Below are positions 45,070 through 54,631 of a stretch of 64,000 nt of DNA, piece after piece. This DNA is from 2-12-FULL-35-23 sp965196985. GTDB lineage: Bacteria; Pseudomonadota; Gammaproteobacteria; UBA12402. Below the pieces are notes generated by a model that saw only the letters and a program-made list of their open reading frames with translations, searched no databases and was not told the DNA's origin. Location of the stretch: positions 1 through 64,000 of the forward strand of contig CBDALO010000080.1 in the NCBI GenBank assembly GCA_965196985.1, written 5' to 3'. The translations under genes were made by a program, and so were the position numbers. The stretch's first letter is position 1. Each line of letters opens with the position of its first letter.

Positions 45070-45626
45070 GTGAAATTAGTCATGCGCAGAATCATAAAAG
45101 CGATTAAAAGCCTGAGTGATTACCTGATCCTGCTGAAAAAAAATCCAGAGCTACTAAGGCCAGAGCAGTGCAGCCATTGCGGTGCAGGTGGACTATGGTC
45201 ACATGGATCATATGATCGAAAACCAGATAGGAACCCAGGTAAAGGACGCTCTTTAAATCCCACCCCTGTTTTGAGATTTTATTGTCATCAATGTAAACGT
45301 ACTTGTTCAACCCTACCTGAGATACTTTCTCCAAAGCGTTGGTATTGCTGGTCAGTTCAGCAGGCAGTGTTAATGAGCGTGCTCCTGGGAAAAGTATTAG
45401 CTCATCAGGTCAGGAGCAAGGTGTTAGTCGACACACCGTTGCTAGGTGGTTTCACTGGTTGGTTGACCACTTCGTTGATTACTCCTTCCATATCAAAGCA
45501 CATCCGTTGTGGTTACAGCTTGGGCGACATAGTGATCCACAAGCGTTTTGGTTGGCCTGCCTTGGTGAGCATGATTTATCGAGCATCATGCTTTTTCTTA
45601 ACAACACAGGAGTGAGCATCCCATAA
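45070..45626 (+). CDS. Zinc-ribbon/HTH protein of the transposon, read by probable -1 frameshift, copy 2
   Basis: The first frame runs from 45070 (MKLVMRRIIKAIKSL; an internal ATG at 45082 is an alternative start) through a CxxC...CxxC zinc ribbon. At 45387-45393 the bases are G-GGA-AAA in the zero frame, a textbook -1 slippery heptamer. Slippage continues as SISSSGQEQGVSRHTVARW, a plausible helix-turn-helix, to the stop at 45626. The unshifted tail (VLAHQVRSKVLVDTPLLGG) has no domain character. Location beside the DDE gene suggests a role in transposase end recognition or target choice. Confidence 0.6.
45387..45393 (+). promoter_or_regulatory. Candidate -1 ribosomal frameshift site
   Basis: GGGAAAA is placed X-XXY-YYZ relative to the zero frame of the zinc-ribbon gene. 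The -1 frame entered here encodes the helix-turn-helix portion. No clear stimulatory stem-loop or upstream Shine-Dalgarno was identified. The identical site is present in copy 1. Confidence 0.5.
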
Positions 45627-45760
45627 TTAATTAACGTGAAAAAAAGTTGAGATGGATATTTTCTGTAAACCTCACGACCCCACACAGTTTGAGCGTAGCA
45701 TTCTCAACTCAAGTTGTGATTAACTCATTGCAAGTAGTTAAATCACACAGGAATTGCAAA

Positions 45761-47098
45761 ATGACCAAGCCCATTCACCCAACAGCACTGTTTCGCCTAA
45801 GTGTTTTAGGTGAGCTATGTAGCCGAAATAGTTTTGAGCATGGTGAGCTCAAGAGCATTATTAAAAGGTTGTCCCAGCAAACCTACAACATTCCAGGTAG
45901 TAAGCGTGTTCACCTCAGTGCTAAAACAATTGAGAATTGGTATTACGCCTGGTTAAAGCAGGGTATTGATGGATTAGTTCCTAAAACTCGACGAGACAAA
46001 GGCCAGTGTCACATCAATCCAGAGCTACAAGAGTTAATTATTTCCACTAAACAAGAAAGCCCTTCAAGATCAATTCCGACCGTGATTAAACTCTTAGAAA
46101 CTCAAGGGAAGGTAGCACGAGGTGAATTATCTCACGCAACAGTTCACCGCTTATTAGTAAAACACGGCCTGTCTAAAAGAACAGTCACACCTTCTAACCA
46201 AATTGAGCGCCGCTCATTTGAGGCGCTCACAGCTTGTGATATTTGGTATGGCGATGTCATGCATGGTCCAACGATTTACGATGGCCAAAGAAGAGTTAAA
46301 AGCTATTTGGTGAGTATTTTTGATGATGCCTCAAGGTTGGTCTGTCACAGTAAATTTTGTACTGATGAGAGTGCCATTACTATTGAGCATGTGTTGAAAG
46401 AGGCATTACTCAAACGTGGGCTTCCTGTTAAGCTCATCATTGACAACGGCCCTGCCTACCGTGCTAAAACGTTGCAAACCATTTGTGCTCGTTTGAAAAT
46501 TCAATTGATTTACGGCAGGCCCTATGAACCGCAAAGCAAAGGCAAACTAGAGCGTTGGCATAGAACAGTACGCGAGCAATTCCTAGCTGAATGCAACCTG
46601 GATTCCATTCATAGTTTCAATGCGCTGAATGATCGATTTTGGGCTTGGGTTGAGCGTGTTTATCATCAAGCCTCGCAAAGCGCCCTGCCTGACAAGATGA
46701 CCCCGTTACAACGCTATCAGCAAGACCTCACTAAAATTCAGCCGTTAGGTTGTTTGGCCGATAAGCTAGATGATTACTTCCTGCATCGCATTAAGCGCCG
46801 AGTCAGGAAGGATGGCACGGTAAGCTGGAATAATCGACTCTTTGAAGTTCCATTTGAACTGGCTCAACAAGAGGTTTATTTAGTGGTTGATCCGCATAGT
46901 GACTCCGCCCGTCACGTCGAATCATTGGAATATCAATACCTTGGTGCAGTGGGAGAGCTGGACAAACATAACAACCTTTCTAGAACCCGAGCTAGACCTC
47001 AGATGCCGGAACAACCAGCAAGAAAAACCTCGCTAGTTGAGATTGTTTATAACCAAGTTAAAGAGGATTTGGATATCACTGAGGAGATACCGTCTTAA
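45761..47098 (+). CDS. Mu/TniA-like DDE transposase of the transposon, copy 2
   Basis: It is the same protein as the copy at 30969. ATG 45761 with AGGA upstream is the chosen start; the frame extends open to 45647. HTH, integrase core (CDIWYGDV, IIDNGPAYRAK, KGKLERWHRTVRE) and Mu-type C-terminal domain are complete. Here the upstream region is uninterrupted, so the zinc-ribbon, transposase and ATPase genes form one co-oriented unit apart from the IS110 insertion between the last two. Confidence 0.88.
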   Translation: MTKPIHPTALFRLSVLGELCSRNSFEHGELKSIIKRLSQQTYNIPGSKRVHLSAKTIENWYYAWLKQGIDGLVPKTRRDKGQCHINPELQELIISTKQESPSRSIPTVIKLLETQGKVARGELSHATVHRLLVKHGLSKRTVTPSNQIERRSFEALTACDIWYGDVMHGPTIYDGQRRVKSYLVSIFDDASRLVCHSKFCTDESAITIEHVLKEALLKRGLPVKLIIDNGPAYRAKTLQTICARLKIQLIYGRPYEPQSKGKLERWHRTVREQFLAECNLDSIHSFNALNDRFWAWVERVYHQASQSALPDKMTPLQRYQQDLTKIQPLGCLADKLDDYFLHRIKRRVRKDGTVSWNNRLFEVPFELAQQEVYLVVDPHSDSARHVESLEYQYLGAVGELDKHNNLSRTRARPQMPEQPARKTSLVEIVYNQVKEDLDITEEIPS

Positions 47099-47126
47099 AC
47101 GTCAACAATAAATTGTAAAATTTTTA

Positions 47127-48077
47127 CTAGGCATCCGCTGAAAATGGCTGCTGTGTTTTTAGGATGCCATAAATCATATGCACCATTTTTCTCATAACAG
47201 CACAAATGGCTAGCTTCTTTGGCTTGCCTTTTTTGAGCAGCTTTTCATAAAATTTCTTCAAAATAGGATTATGCCTTATAGCCACTAATGCCGGCATGTA
47301 AAGCGCCTTTCGCAACCAAGCACTACCAACCTTTGAGAGCCGTGATGAATTCAATGAAGTGCCTGATTGTGACTGGCTGGGATTTAAACCAATATGAGCA
47401 GCCAATTGTTTTGCGCCAGAAAATCTTTCAATATTATTAAAAAAAGCAGTTAGTGTTTGAGCGGTTTTATCACCAATGCCTGGGATGCTTTTAAGCAGCT
47501 CTGTGTTATTCTTCAGATCATCATCACTCGCGATCAGCTTACTAATTTCTTCCTGCAGTCGTAAAATTTCTTTTTCCATATAATCGATATGATTTTGTAT
47601 AGAGCTAATAATTGTTTCTTCCGCTAGCTCCAGCCTGTTTTGTTCATTGCTGACTTGGGAGGTTAATACTTCAGATCTCTGTATCAAAGCTCTTAGAGCC
47701 TCTATATTAGCTGGCAAAGGCTGCCATAGCGTTGGAGTAAAATGATTTGAATAGTCCTTAATACTGACCGCATCGGCCTTGTCGGTCTTGTTTCGTATTA
47801 GCTGTCCTTTCATAAAAAACTTTATTCGTGCAGGATTAATTATACTGACATCACACTTCTCACTATGTAAATAAAGAGCCAATGCATTACCGTATTTACC
47901 TGTTGATTCCATGCAAAAATGAAGTGACTGATCAGATAAAGATTGCGTCCATTCTAATAACTCAGAAAAGCCCTCAGGATTATTATTAAAATGTTTAACG
48001 TGATCTTTTCCGCTAGTGGTGATAGCAGCAACAAAATCAGATTTTGCAATATCAATACCAACACAATTTTTTTTCAT
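47127..48077 (-). CDS. IS110-family DEDD recombinase, copy 2
   Basis: It is identical in translated sequence to the copy at 29990. The DEDD acidic residues (GIDIAKSD, CMESTGKY, NKTDKADAV) and the C-terminal serine region (SRLSKVGSAWLRKAL) are present. It reads against the transposon's own genes. Confidence 0.92.
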   Translation of the reverse strand: MKKNCVGIDIAKSDFVAAITTSGKDHVKHFNNNPEGFSELLEWTQSLSDQSLHFCMESTGKYGNALALYLHSEKCDVSIINPARIKFFMKGQLIRNKTDKADAVSIKDYSNHFTPTLWQPLPANIEALRALIQRSEVLTSQVSNEQNRLELAEETIISSIQNHIDYMEKEILRLQEEISKLIASDDDLKNNTELLKSIPGIGDKTAQTLTAFFNNIERFSGAKQLAAHIGLNPSQSQSGTSLNSSRLSKVGSAWLRKALYMPALVAIRHNPILKKFYEKLLKKGKPKKLAICAVMRKMVHMIYGILKTQQPFSADA

Positions 48078-48320
48078 TTGCTAGAGCCTCTTAAATTTTA
48101 TTACACTAACAAACTTGGGAAATCATAGTTCGGATCAACCTTGCAAATACAGGCTCACAATGGCCTAAGATACCGTTCGATCTCATGAACTTATGAGGGT
48201 GGAAGGGAGCTAAATCTCCTCAACAGGATTAAATCCTAAGGACGAACACGGCTTCACCTTCCGCCTACCCAAGCATCCTTGGGATTGTAGCAATATTGTC
48301 ATATCTCTACAGTTATTTAA
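48078..48320 (-). ncRNA. Candidate IS110 bridge-RNA region, copy 2
   Basis: This is the non-coding leader of the nested IS110, the same sequence as 29747-29989. Length and location match the structured RNA region of IS110-group elements. RNA structure and loops are not established here. Confidence 0.5.
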
Positions 48321-48329
48321 GATACAAGG

Positions 48330-49130
48330 ATGAGTAAGATGTATCTTCAACATTTTGGCTTGAAATTTGATCCATTGGGTAAATCAAACATTATTGAATT
48401 GGCGCAGTCAAAGCGACTAGAACAGCAACTTAATGGTTTGCTAGAAACACGCGGCTTAGCAGTGATTACTGGCGACTCAGGGACAGGAAAGACCACGGCG
48501 CTAAGATACTGGAGCAATAAACTCAACCCGCTGACCCATCAAGTCATTTATCAATCAGACACTCACTTTCGGTCATTTGATGTGTACTCTCAGCTTGCCG
48601 AAAATCTAGGTTTAGAAAACTATTACCGATTCTCTAAACTTTGGAGAGACTTGAAGCAGAGCTTGATCGCGCTCTACCATGATAAAAACGTTCAGCCTAT
48701 TTGGATCCTAGACGAGGCGCATCAGCTTAGTAATGATTTCATTCTACGATTACCTGACTTCCTTAATTTCAGTTTTGACAGCAAAGACGTCATGACGATT
48801 ATCTTATGTGGACTCCCATCACTTCTAGCAACATTGCAGAGACCAGCCTATGAACCTATCAACTCTAGAATTCAGTGCTTTATTAGGTGGCATGCAATTG
48901 AAGATAGCAGGGATTTTGAGAGCATTATTCACGCTGCTTTTGAGAAGGCAGGAATGAGCAGCAGCTTATTCACTGAAACAGGTATTCGTGCAGTACACAT
49001 GGCCACAAAAGGTAGGCTTCGTTATGTTGATAGGCTCATGCGACATGCGTTGCTAATCGCCGCTAATATGAATTTAAACCATATACCGGATGATGTCATT
49101 AATCAGGCAATTCATGAGCTAAAAGGTTAA
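48330..49130 (+). CDS. ExeA/TniB-like AAA ATPase of the transposon, copy 2
   Basis: The ATPase is identical to the copy at 28937, with Walker A GDSGTGKTT, Walker B WILDEAH and a C-terminal lid. It ends 66 bases before the element end, in which ACCATCTCA and TGAGATGGT form an inverted repeat. The IS110 insertion has placed this gene 4 bases after the IS end, so its translation no longer overlaps the transposase gene. Confidence 0.82.
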   Translation: MSKMYLQHFGLKFDPLGKSNIIELAQSKRLEQQLNGLLETRGLAVITGDSGTGKTTALRYWSNKLNPLTHQVIYQSDTHFRSFDVYSQLAENLGLENYYRFSKLWRDLKQSLIALYHDKNVQPIWILDEAHQLSNDFILRLPDFLNFSFDSKDVMTIILCGLPSLLATLQRPAYEPINSRIQCFIRWHAIEDSRDFESIIHAAFEKAGMSSSLFTETGIRAVHMATKGRLRYVDRLMRHALLIAANMNLNHIPDDVINQAIHELKG

Positions 49131-49196
49131 CTATTTGACACCATCTCACGCAAAATAGGTTGAGATGGTTTCTCTAAATTATTGTGGGACGTTACA

Positions 49197-50510
49197 CAAA
49201 CTGAACGGCTAGCGATTACGTTATTAGGGGAACCGAACAACAAACTCTCTGGACGTGGTCAATTGCGTTACGGCAGTAAGGGCAGCTTGGCGATTAATCT
49301 GGAAACTGGTTTGTGGTTTAATCATGAAACAGGCGAGAAAGGAAACCTACTCGCCTTAATCCGCCTAGAGCAAGGCTTGAGTGATTTTAAAGCGGTACTG
49401 CGCTATGCGTCTGACTTTCTGGGGCACGATTCCCTGCCTGCCCCTGTTCACCGGCCTCAACCGTCTCACGTGAAAGACAAAAGCAGCAAAAGCACTACGC
49501 AAGATTACGCGCAATTACTTTACCGCGTATCTAAACCGATCAAAGGCACGTTGGCCGAAGAGTACCTCAACGATCACCGCAAGGTGCATCATACTCAACA
49601 GGCGGACTTACGTTTTTTACCCTGGATTAACAGTCAACCGGCAAAAGGGGAGAGTAAATTCAAAACGCCCGCCTTATTAGCGTTTGCTAAGGATGAGCAG
49701 GGTGCGATTCATCATGTCCAGGTGATTAAGCTCGACCGACAAACCGCACAGAAAGACACTCGCTCAGCAGTGGCTAAATAAACCTATGGCCCCAGTAAAG
49801 GGTATGGCATTGTGCTGAATCACGCCGCCGAGCTCAGCATCACGTATTTAGCCGAAGGCATTGAAACCGGATTAAGTCTGGTTGAGGCGAACAAAAAGGC
49901 ACACGTGTTAGCCGTGCTAGGGAAATCTAACTTTGCCAACATTCATTTAGACCAGCTCGCGGATAAGGTGGTGCTGTGTTTAGATCATGATGGGGTGCAA
50001 ACCTACACCAATCAGTTAATTGAAAAAGCAGTAGCACGGTTAGAAGCCGCAGGAAAGACGGTAGCGGTTTTGCTTCCCGACGCGCAAACCATTGCTCATC
50101 GAGGCGACTTTAATGATTTGCTGCGTGAGAAAGGGTTGGCAGAAGTCATCAAACAAATGCAGCAGCCGCTCCCGCTTAAAACGCTTCAAGCGATTTTAAC
50201 ACCGGAAAAAGAACAAGCCTTGTATCAACGAATTTATGAAGCCGATAACGAAAAAATAGCACAGGTCGCTAGGCAGTTAGCTAACGAAAAAGCACCCACG
50301 CTGCCGCCTGATCCAGTGCTGCCGAAAGAACCTGTACTTACGTTACCGGATGAACCGCGTCTTCCGCCAGACACGTTAACCCTTGAAGGGTATCACGAAG
50401 AAAACGAACGCTTTCTTGCTTTAGCACAACGCTTGCAAAAAGAAGGATTAGAAGGTGGTCTAATTCCCCCTGAACCCGCTGATAAAGGCCGTGAGCTTGG
50501 TGAGCGATAA
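49197..50510 (+). pseudogene. traI: TraI C-terminal primase-like/TOPRIM region, with an in-frame stop
   Basis: This continues traI after the transposon as ERLAITLLGEPNNKLSGRGQL and LETGLWFNHETGEKGNLLAL, a DUF3991-like primase-associated domain. It then becomes a TOPRIM domain (ITYLAEGIETGLSLVEA with the Glu, VVLCLDHDGVQTY with DxD). A TAA at 49779-49781 sits in frame between AVAK and TYGPSKGYGIVL; the frame is otherwise open to 50510. The stop lies in the middle of a conserved stretch, so it is a nonsense mutation rather than a gene boundary. A secondary start near 49812 could yield a lone TOPRIM protein. Confidence 0.82.
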
Positions 50511-50539
50511 ACTAATCATTAACAACAAGAGGAACACAC

Positions 50540-50855
50540 ATGGAAATGACTTTAGATTTAGGCAGTAACATTGTCGAGCGCATTGATGCGCACGCCGAGT
50601 TAAAAGGCAAACGCAATGAAAGCATGGCGGCGGATTTAATTGAAATGGGTTTGCGCGTGATTGAAAACCAAACCGTGAAAGAACCGAACCCGTTATTACA
50701 GCCTATTCTGGAAACACACGAGCTGGTGAAAGAAATTACCCGTTGTGTGTTTGATAAAAACAAAGTGGGGGCACCCATGCTTGAGGCAGAAGGATTAATT
50801 ACCTTGGTCGAAAAAAAACATTGCTGCTTTTTTAAAAGGGCAAAGTGCGGTGTAG
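50540..50855 (+). pseudogene. Small plasmid protein, ribbon-helix-helix-like N-terminus, frameshifted in an A8 run
   Basis: AAGAGGAA precedes the ATG. The start MEMTLDLGSNIVERIDAHAEL with GKRNESMAADLIEMGLRVIE resembles small plasmid DNA-binding relaxosome accessory proteins, but I cannot name the family. At 50811-50818 eight A residues put the reading frame out. With seven A, it reads VEKNIAAFLKGQSAV and stops at 50853-50855, a natural-looking C-terminus. As it stands the frame runs on to 50878 with unrelated residues. It directly follows traI by 29 bases, suggesting a shared transfer operon. Confidence 0.6.
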
Positions 50856-50861
50856 TGGATT

Positions 50862-52067
50862 CTATGAGGCGGGTTTAAGTGTTAAAAAGCGTGCACTGAG
50901 TGCGACCAAGAGGAACGAGAGTGGCATCAGTAACAACCCCAACTGATAATGAAAGCCTGATTGGTTCACAGGCGCAGTGGTTTGCACCAGGAGTCCAATC
51001 ACTAAATGGAACACGGATCCCATCAACATAATTACCGTGTTGGTACAGGCGATGCCTAACCCACTGAATGCTGCTGGGCATGACAGATCAAACAAACGCC
51101 AAACAATGGCTTGGGCACTGGAGAGCAAGCCCAACCCCAGTAACAACAAAAAGAGGAGAGTCTCACTGCTGACAGGCGAGTAAATCAGGAGTAAGGTGAG
51201 CAAGGTCGCGGTCATGGCGCAATAGCGTATGAGGTGATACGGTTGTTGCACTTTATTAGCCAGTAGGTTCATGAAAGGCGCACCAACCGCCCACCCTAAA
51301 AAAAGAAAGAAAATCCCGTAGGTTGCCTGACTGGCATCGAGGTGTTTAACCGTCGTTAAAAATGGCACACCCCACAGTGATGCGAATAAGGTTGTGGGGA
51401 GATAGAATAAACTGCCCACAGCCGCATTCATCACGAGGGTTTTGTTGTTGAAAAAGTCACGCAAGCCTTGGCGTAAATGAGTGAAGTGGATAACGCGCCG
51501 AGGCGTTTTCGGTGGCGAGCACAAAAGAAAAAGTAAGCTGACTAGCATACCAGTCAGTGCAAAGAGGGATAAGGCAACTTGCCAACTCAGGTGCTTCATT
51601 AAAAAAACCCCTAAGACTTGCACTAAGGAAGCCGAGACGGTTCCAATGGAGATTGCTAAACCAGCGACTAAGGAAAACGTGTTTGAGGAGAGGGTGACTC
51701 TTGCCAAATACAAAATACCGATAAAAGAAACGGCTGAGGTAGCCCCGATGACAAATCGCAGTAAATAACCAAGCCAGAAGTGATGGCAAAAAAGAAACAG
51801 GCAATAACTGATCGAGCACAGGAATGCACTGGCACTAAAAAACACGTGAGTAGGAAGACGCTCCAAACAGTAGCCAACAGGAATTTGACACAATGCGTAG
51901 CCCAAGTAGAACGCAGAAGCAAAGGAGCCGATACCAATCGCAGTAATGTGATACTGCTGCATTAACGGTGCCACAATGATGCTTTGTGAGATACGAAAAA
52001 AGTAATCTAAGGAATAGAAAAGAAAGCCCAAGAAAAGGATGACGCTAATTTGTACTGAATGACGCAT
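50862..52067 (-). CDS. MFS transporter, substrate unknown
   Basis: The protein has about 401 residues with twelve hydrophobic spans. The region between spans 2 and 3 (LGYALCQIPVGYCLERLPTH) corresponds to the MFS signature loop. The C-terminal half is complete. The open frame reaches 52172, but codons beyond 52129 belong to the IS91 end, so ATG 52067 (MRHSVQISVIL) is the chosen start. No strong ribosome-binding site is visible, so the native start may have been lost to the IS91 junction. It is convergent with the small plasmid gene. Confidence 0.75.
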   Translation of the reverse strand: MRHSVQISVILFLGFLFYSLDYFFRISQSIIVAPLMQQYHITAIGIGSFASAFYLGYALCQIPVGYCLERLPTHVFFSASAFLCSISYCLFLFCHHFWLGYLLRFVIGATSAVSFIGILYLARVTLSSNTFSLVAGLAISIGTVSASLVQVLGVFLMKHLSWQVALSLFALTGMLVSLLFLLCSPPKTPRRVIHFTHLRQGLRDFFNNKTLVMNAAVGSLFYLPTTLFASLWGVPFLTTVKHLDASQATYGIFFLFLGWAVGAPFMNLLANKVQQPYHLIRYCAMTATLLTLLLIYSPVSSETLLFLLLLGLGLLSSAQAIVWRLFDLSCPAAFSGLGIACTNTVIMLMGSVFHLVIGLLVQTTAPVNQSGFHYQLGLLLMPLSFLLVALSARFLTLKPAS

Positions 52068-52306
52068 GAGCAGCCCATCAACGAGAAAGTCAAAGTGTAC
52101 GAGATTCCGTGATGCCTGAAAAGACTCGATATTAAGGAATTTCAATGTGTCAATTGGTAAAAATACCACCAATTAAAATGAGTAATTTTAGCACAGGTAT
52201 TTTTTATAAAATCGATTTAGTGGTGGGGCAGGGTTAGTTATGACAAACAATAGCCAAAACTAGCTGTTATTTGTTGTTTTGGGCGGACTACCCCCCTAGG
52301 AAGTTA

Positions 52307-53335
52307 TTAGATTTTTTTCAGTAAGGCGAGTTCACGATGCTTTGATAGCAATTTGTAACGGTTAGGTTGTCTATACCAGCAGTTAGCTAAAAACATTTGG
52401 CTACCGCATAGAACACATTCATAGGGGTCAATGTTAAAATTATTTTGCATTAAGGTGCGGTAATTGACCTGGGGTGTGTTTGGATCAGTTTCACCTAATA
52501 GGAGTCTGACTTTGGGTAGCATCTCACCTCGCACCCGGTTAGCAAGAAACCCATAATAACGCACCATACGAAAGCCAACATCAGGAATGTGTTGAATAAA
52601 TCGAGCAATAAACTCTTCCGCGGTTAATTTAAATTGCTTGTAGGTTTTAGAGACGTGATCAAGATAATTAAAACTGAGGCTGCTCCCATCAAAGTTTTTA
52701 ATTTTTGACTCAGCAATAGGAGGACGTTTGGTGTATCGACCTAAGTATTTAACGTTTTGTTTGTGATTCTTTGAGGGCTTTGCGCAATGTACTACCCATC
52801 GTTTTTGGTAAAGCTGATCAAGCAGTTGATTAAAGTTGAAAGTGTGGTTCAGTGTAGAGGCTAACTGATTTGGCAGAATAAGCCCTTTGTCCTGGTGGTG
52901 GTTTCTAAAAAGGTTAATGACCTCATAACGCCACATGGACATTAGTGTAGGTTGATGGAAGTAGAGGCTTTTCCATTGTGTTAACTCTTTGTTGATACCA
53001 CCCAGAGTGATTGACGCATGAAGATGCACATTGCGCTTTAGATCTCTGCCAAAGGTGTGAAGCGCGATAAATACACCGGGTTTAACCCTCTTGTTTTTAG
53101 CAAGCTTGAGTAACACCTTTGCTGCTAATGGTGGGAGTAAATTAAGAAGCTCTCTGTTTGTCCAAAAGCAGTCCCAAAGAGTAGAGGGCATGGTGAATGT
53201 GATGTGTTGCCATGCAGTGTTGGGTAAGATTGCCATTAGTTGTTGTATCCATACTTCTGTGGCTTTTTTACCACACGATGAACAGCTTTTAGCTTTGCAG
53301 GTATGGCGGATGTATTTGACGTGTGAACAGTTTGG
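52307..53335 (-). pseudogene. IS91-family transposase, copy B, C-terminal part
   Basis: It matches copy A from the Cys-rich region onward, including NVHLHASITLGG and YLGRYTKRPPIA. IS256 copy 4 separates it from its N-terminal codons at 55104-55276. An in-frame Met (MAILPNTAWQHI) allows translation of a truncated enzyme that keeps the catalytic residues but lacks the first zinc-binding region. Confidence 0.9.
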
Positions 53336-53448
53336 GCTAGTGCGCCATCCTTTCTGTAAATTCCATTGACTTGCTGAAAATAAGCAGGCGACTCAGTCAG
53401 ATTAGAAATTCCTTTTAAGGTAAACTTAACCAAAAAAGAGGAATGACA

Positions 53449-54609
53449 ATGAGCTGCTATAAAAATGAGAACTTAATCGAAGAAGCCATACATGTTTTAG
53501 CGATGGAGGGGTTTGAAGCTTTACCTAAGCTTGTCTCCAGGTTGATGAATGAGGCTATGTTAATAGAAAGGGAGCGCCATTTAAATGCCAGTCCTTATGA
53601 GCGAACTGGCGATAGAAACGGATATGCGAACGGCTTTAAACCAAGGTTAATTAACACAGGTCAAGGTCAGCTTGAGCTACAGATACCGCAGGTTAGAGAC
53701 TCCAATGAAGCCTTCTATCCATCAGTCTTAGAGCGAGGTGTACGCTCTGATAGAGCACTTAAGCTGGCTGTCGCTGAAATGTATGTGCATGGGGTTTCCA
53801 CGCGCAAAGTTGAAAAGGTGCTAAAGCAACTCTGTGGAACAGATATTTCAAGCACAGAGGTAAGCCGTTGCGCTAAATTGTTGGATGAAGATTTAAAGAA
53901 ATGGCGAAATAAGCCGTTAGGAAAGATAAAATATCTTTGGCTAGATGCACGTTATGAGAAGGTGCGCACTAGCGGCACAGTACAAGACTGTGCGGTATTG
54001 ATAGCCTATGGCTTTGATGAATCAACCGGCAAGAGAACAGTGCTAGGTGTTTCTGTTGCGTTATCAGAGGCTGAGGTACATTGGCGTGATTTTCTTCAGC
54101 AGTTGGTTGAGCGAGGTATACATGGTATTGAGTTGATTACTAGCGACGCTCATACTGGCCTAAAAGCCGCTAGAAGAGCTGTGTTCCCCAGTGTTCCTTG
54201 GCAACGCTGCCAATTTCATTTGCAGCAAAATGCTCAGGCTCACATACCAAAGCGCTCAATGAAGGAACCAGTAGCTGAGGAGATTACAGCTATATTTAAT
54301 GCCTCAAACATTCATGAGTCGGAAAGACTATTGGCTATGGCGGTAGATAAATATCAGCAAACAGCACCAGAGCTTTCTTCTTGGTTGGAAGTGAATATAC
54401 CGGAGGGCTTAGTAGTGATGAACTTTGACAGGCCGCATCAAAAAAGATTAAGAACCAGTAACATAGCTGAGCGCGTAAACAGAGAGGTAAAAAGAAGGAC
54501 GCATACAGTTGGAATTTTCCCTAATACTGAATCGTGCCTAAGGCTCGTATCAGCTGTTTTAGTGGAAATTGATGACCAGTGGAGCGGATCACCTAGATAC
54601 TTAAGTTGA
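53449..54609 (+). CDS. IS256-family transposase, copy 4
   Basis: This is an intact transposase with the same sequence as copies 2 and 3. ATG 53449 is preferred on the same ribosome-binding-site spacing. The doubled right end lies entirely downstream of the gene and does not affect coding. Confidence 0.95.
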   Translation: MSCYKNENLIEEAIHVLAMEGFEALPKLVSRLMNEAMLIERERHLNASPYERTGDRNGYANGFKPRLINTGQGQLELQIPQVRDSNEAFYPSVLERGVRSDRALKLAVAEMYVHGVSTRKVEKVLKQLCGTDISSTEVSRCAKLLDEDLKKWRNKPLGKIKYLWLDARYEKVRTSGTVQDCAVLIAYGFDESTGKRTVLGVSVALSEAEVHWRDFLQQLVERGIHGIELITSDAHTGLKAARRAVFPSVPWQRCQFHLQQNAQAHIPKRSMKEPVAEEITAIFNASNIHESERLLAMAVDKYQQTAPELSSWLEVNIPEGLVVMNFDRPHQKRLRTSNIAERVNREVKRRTHTVGIFPNTESCLRLVSAVLVEIDDQWSGSPRYLS

Positions 54610-54631
54610 AGTGAATAATAAGGCTTCATAG

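Larger units (their letters stand above)
47091..48325 (-). mobile_element. IS110-family element nested in transposon copy 2
   Basis: This is a 1235-bp element between GATAC words at 47086-47090 and 48321-48325. Its position within the transposon is identical to that in copy 1. Joining the flanks gives GAGGAGATACAAGGATGAG, in which the DDE stop TGA overlaps the ATPase start ATG. Confidence 0.82.
44964..49196 (+). mobile_element. Mu/Tn7-like three-gene transposon, copy 2 (in traI), complete
   Basis: The element is 4233 bp. Its ends carry TGTTACGTC (44966 inward) and the complement of TGTAACGTC (49196 inward). It is flanked by the 5-bp duplication CAAAC at 44959-44963 and 49197-49201, whose removal restores ALAQQTERLAITLLGEPN in traI. 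A 5-bp duplication and TGT...ACA ends fit the Mu/Tn7/Tn5053 superfamily rather than IS21. It is inverted relative to copy 1 and shares the nested IS110. Confidence 0.9.

Noticed and set aside
45394..45615. Unshifted zero-frame tail of the zinc-ribbon gene as the real C-terminus
   Set aside because: It has no recognisable domain, whereas the -1 frame at the slippery heptamer encodes a clear helix-turn-helix.
51481..51965. Several plus-strand open frames opposite the MFS transporter
   Set aside because: They are antisense shadows of a hydrophobic minus-strand gene and lack start signals.
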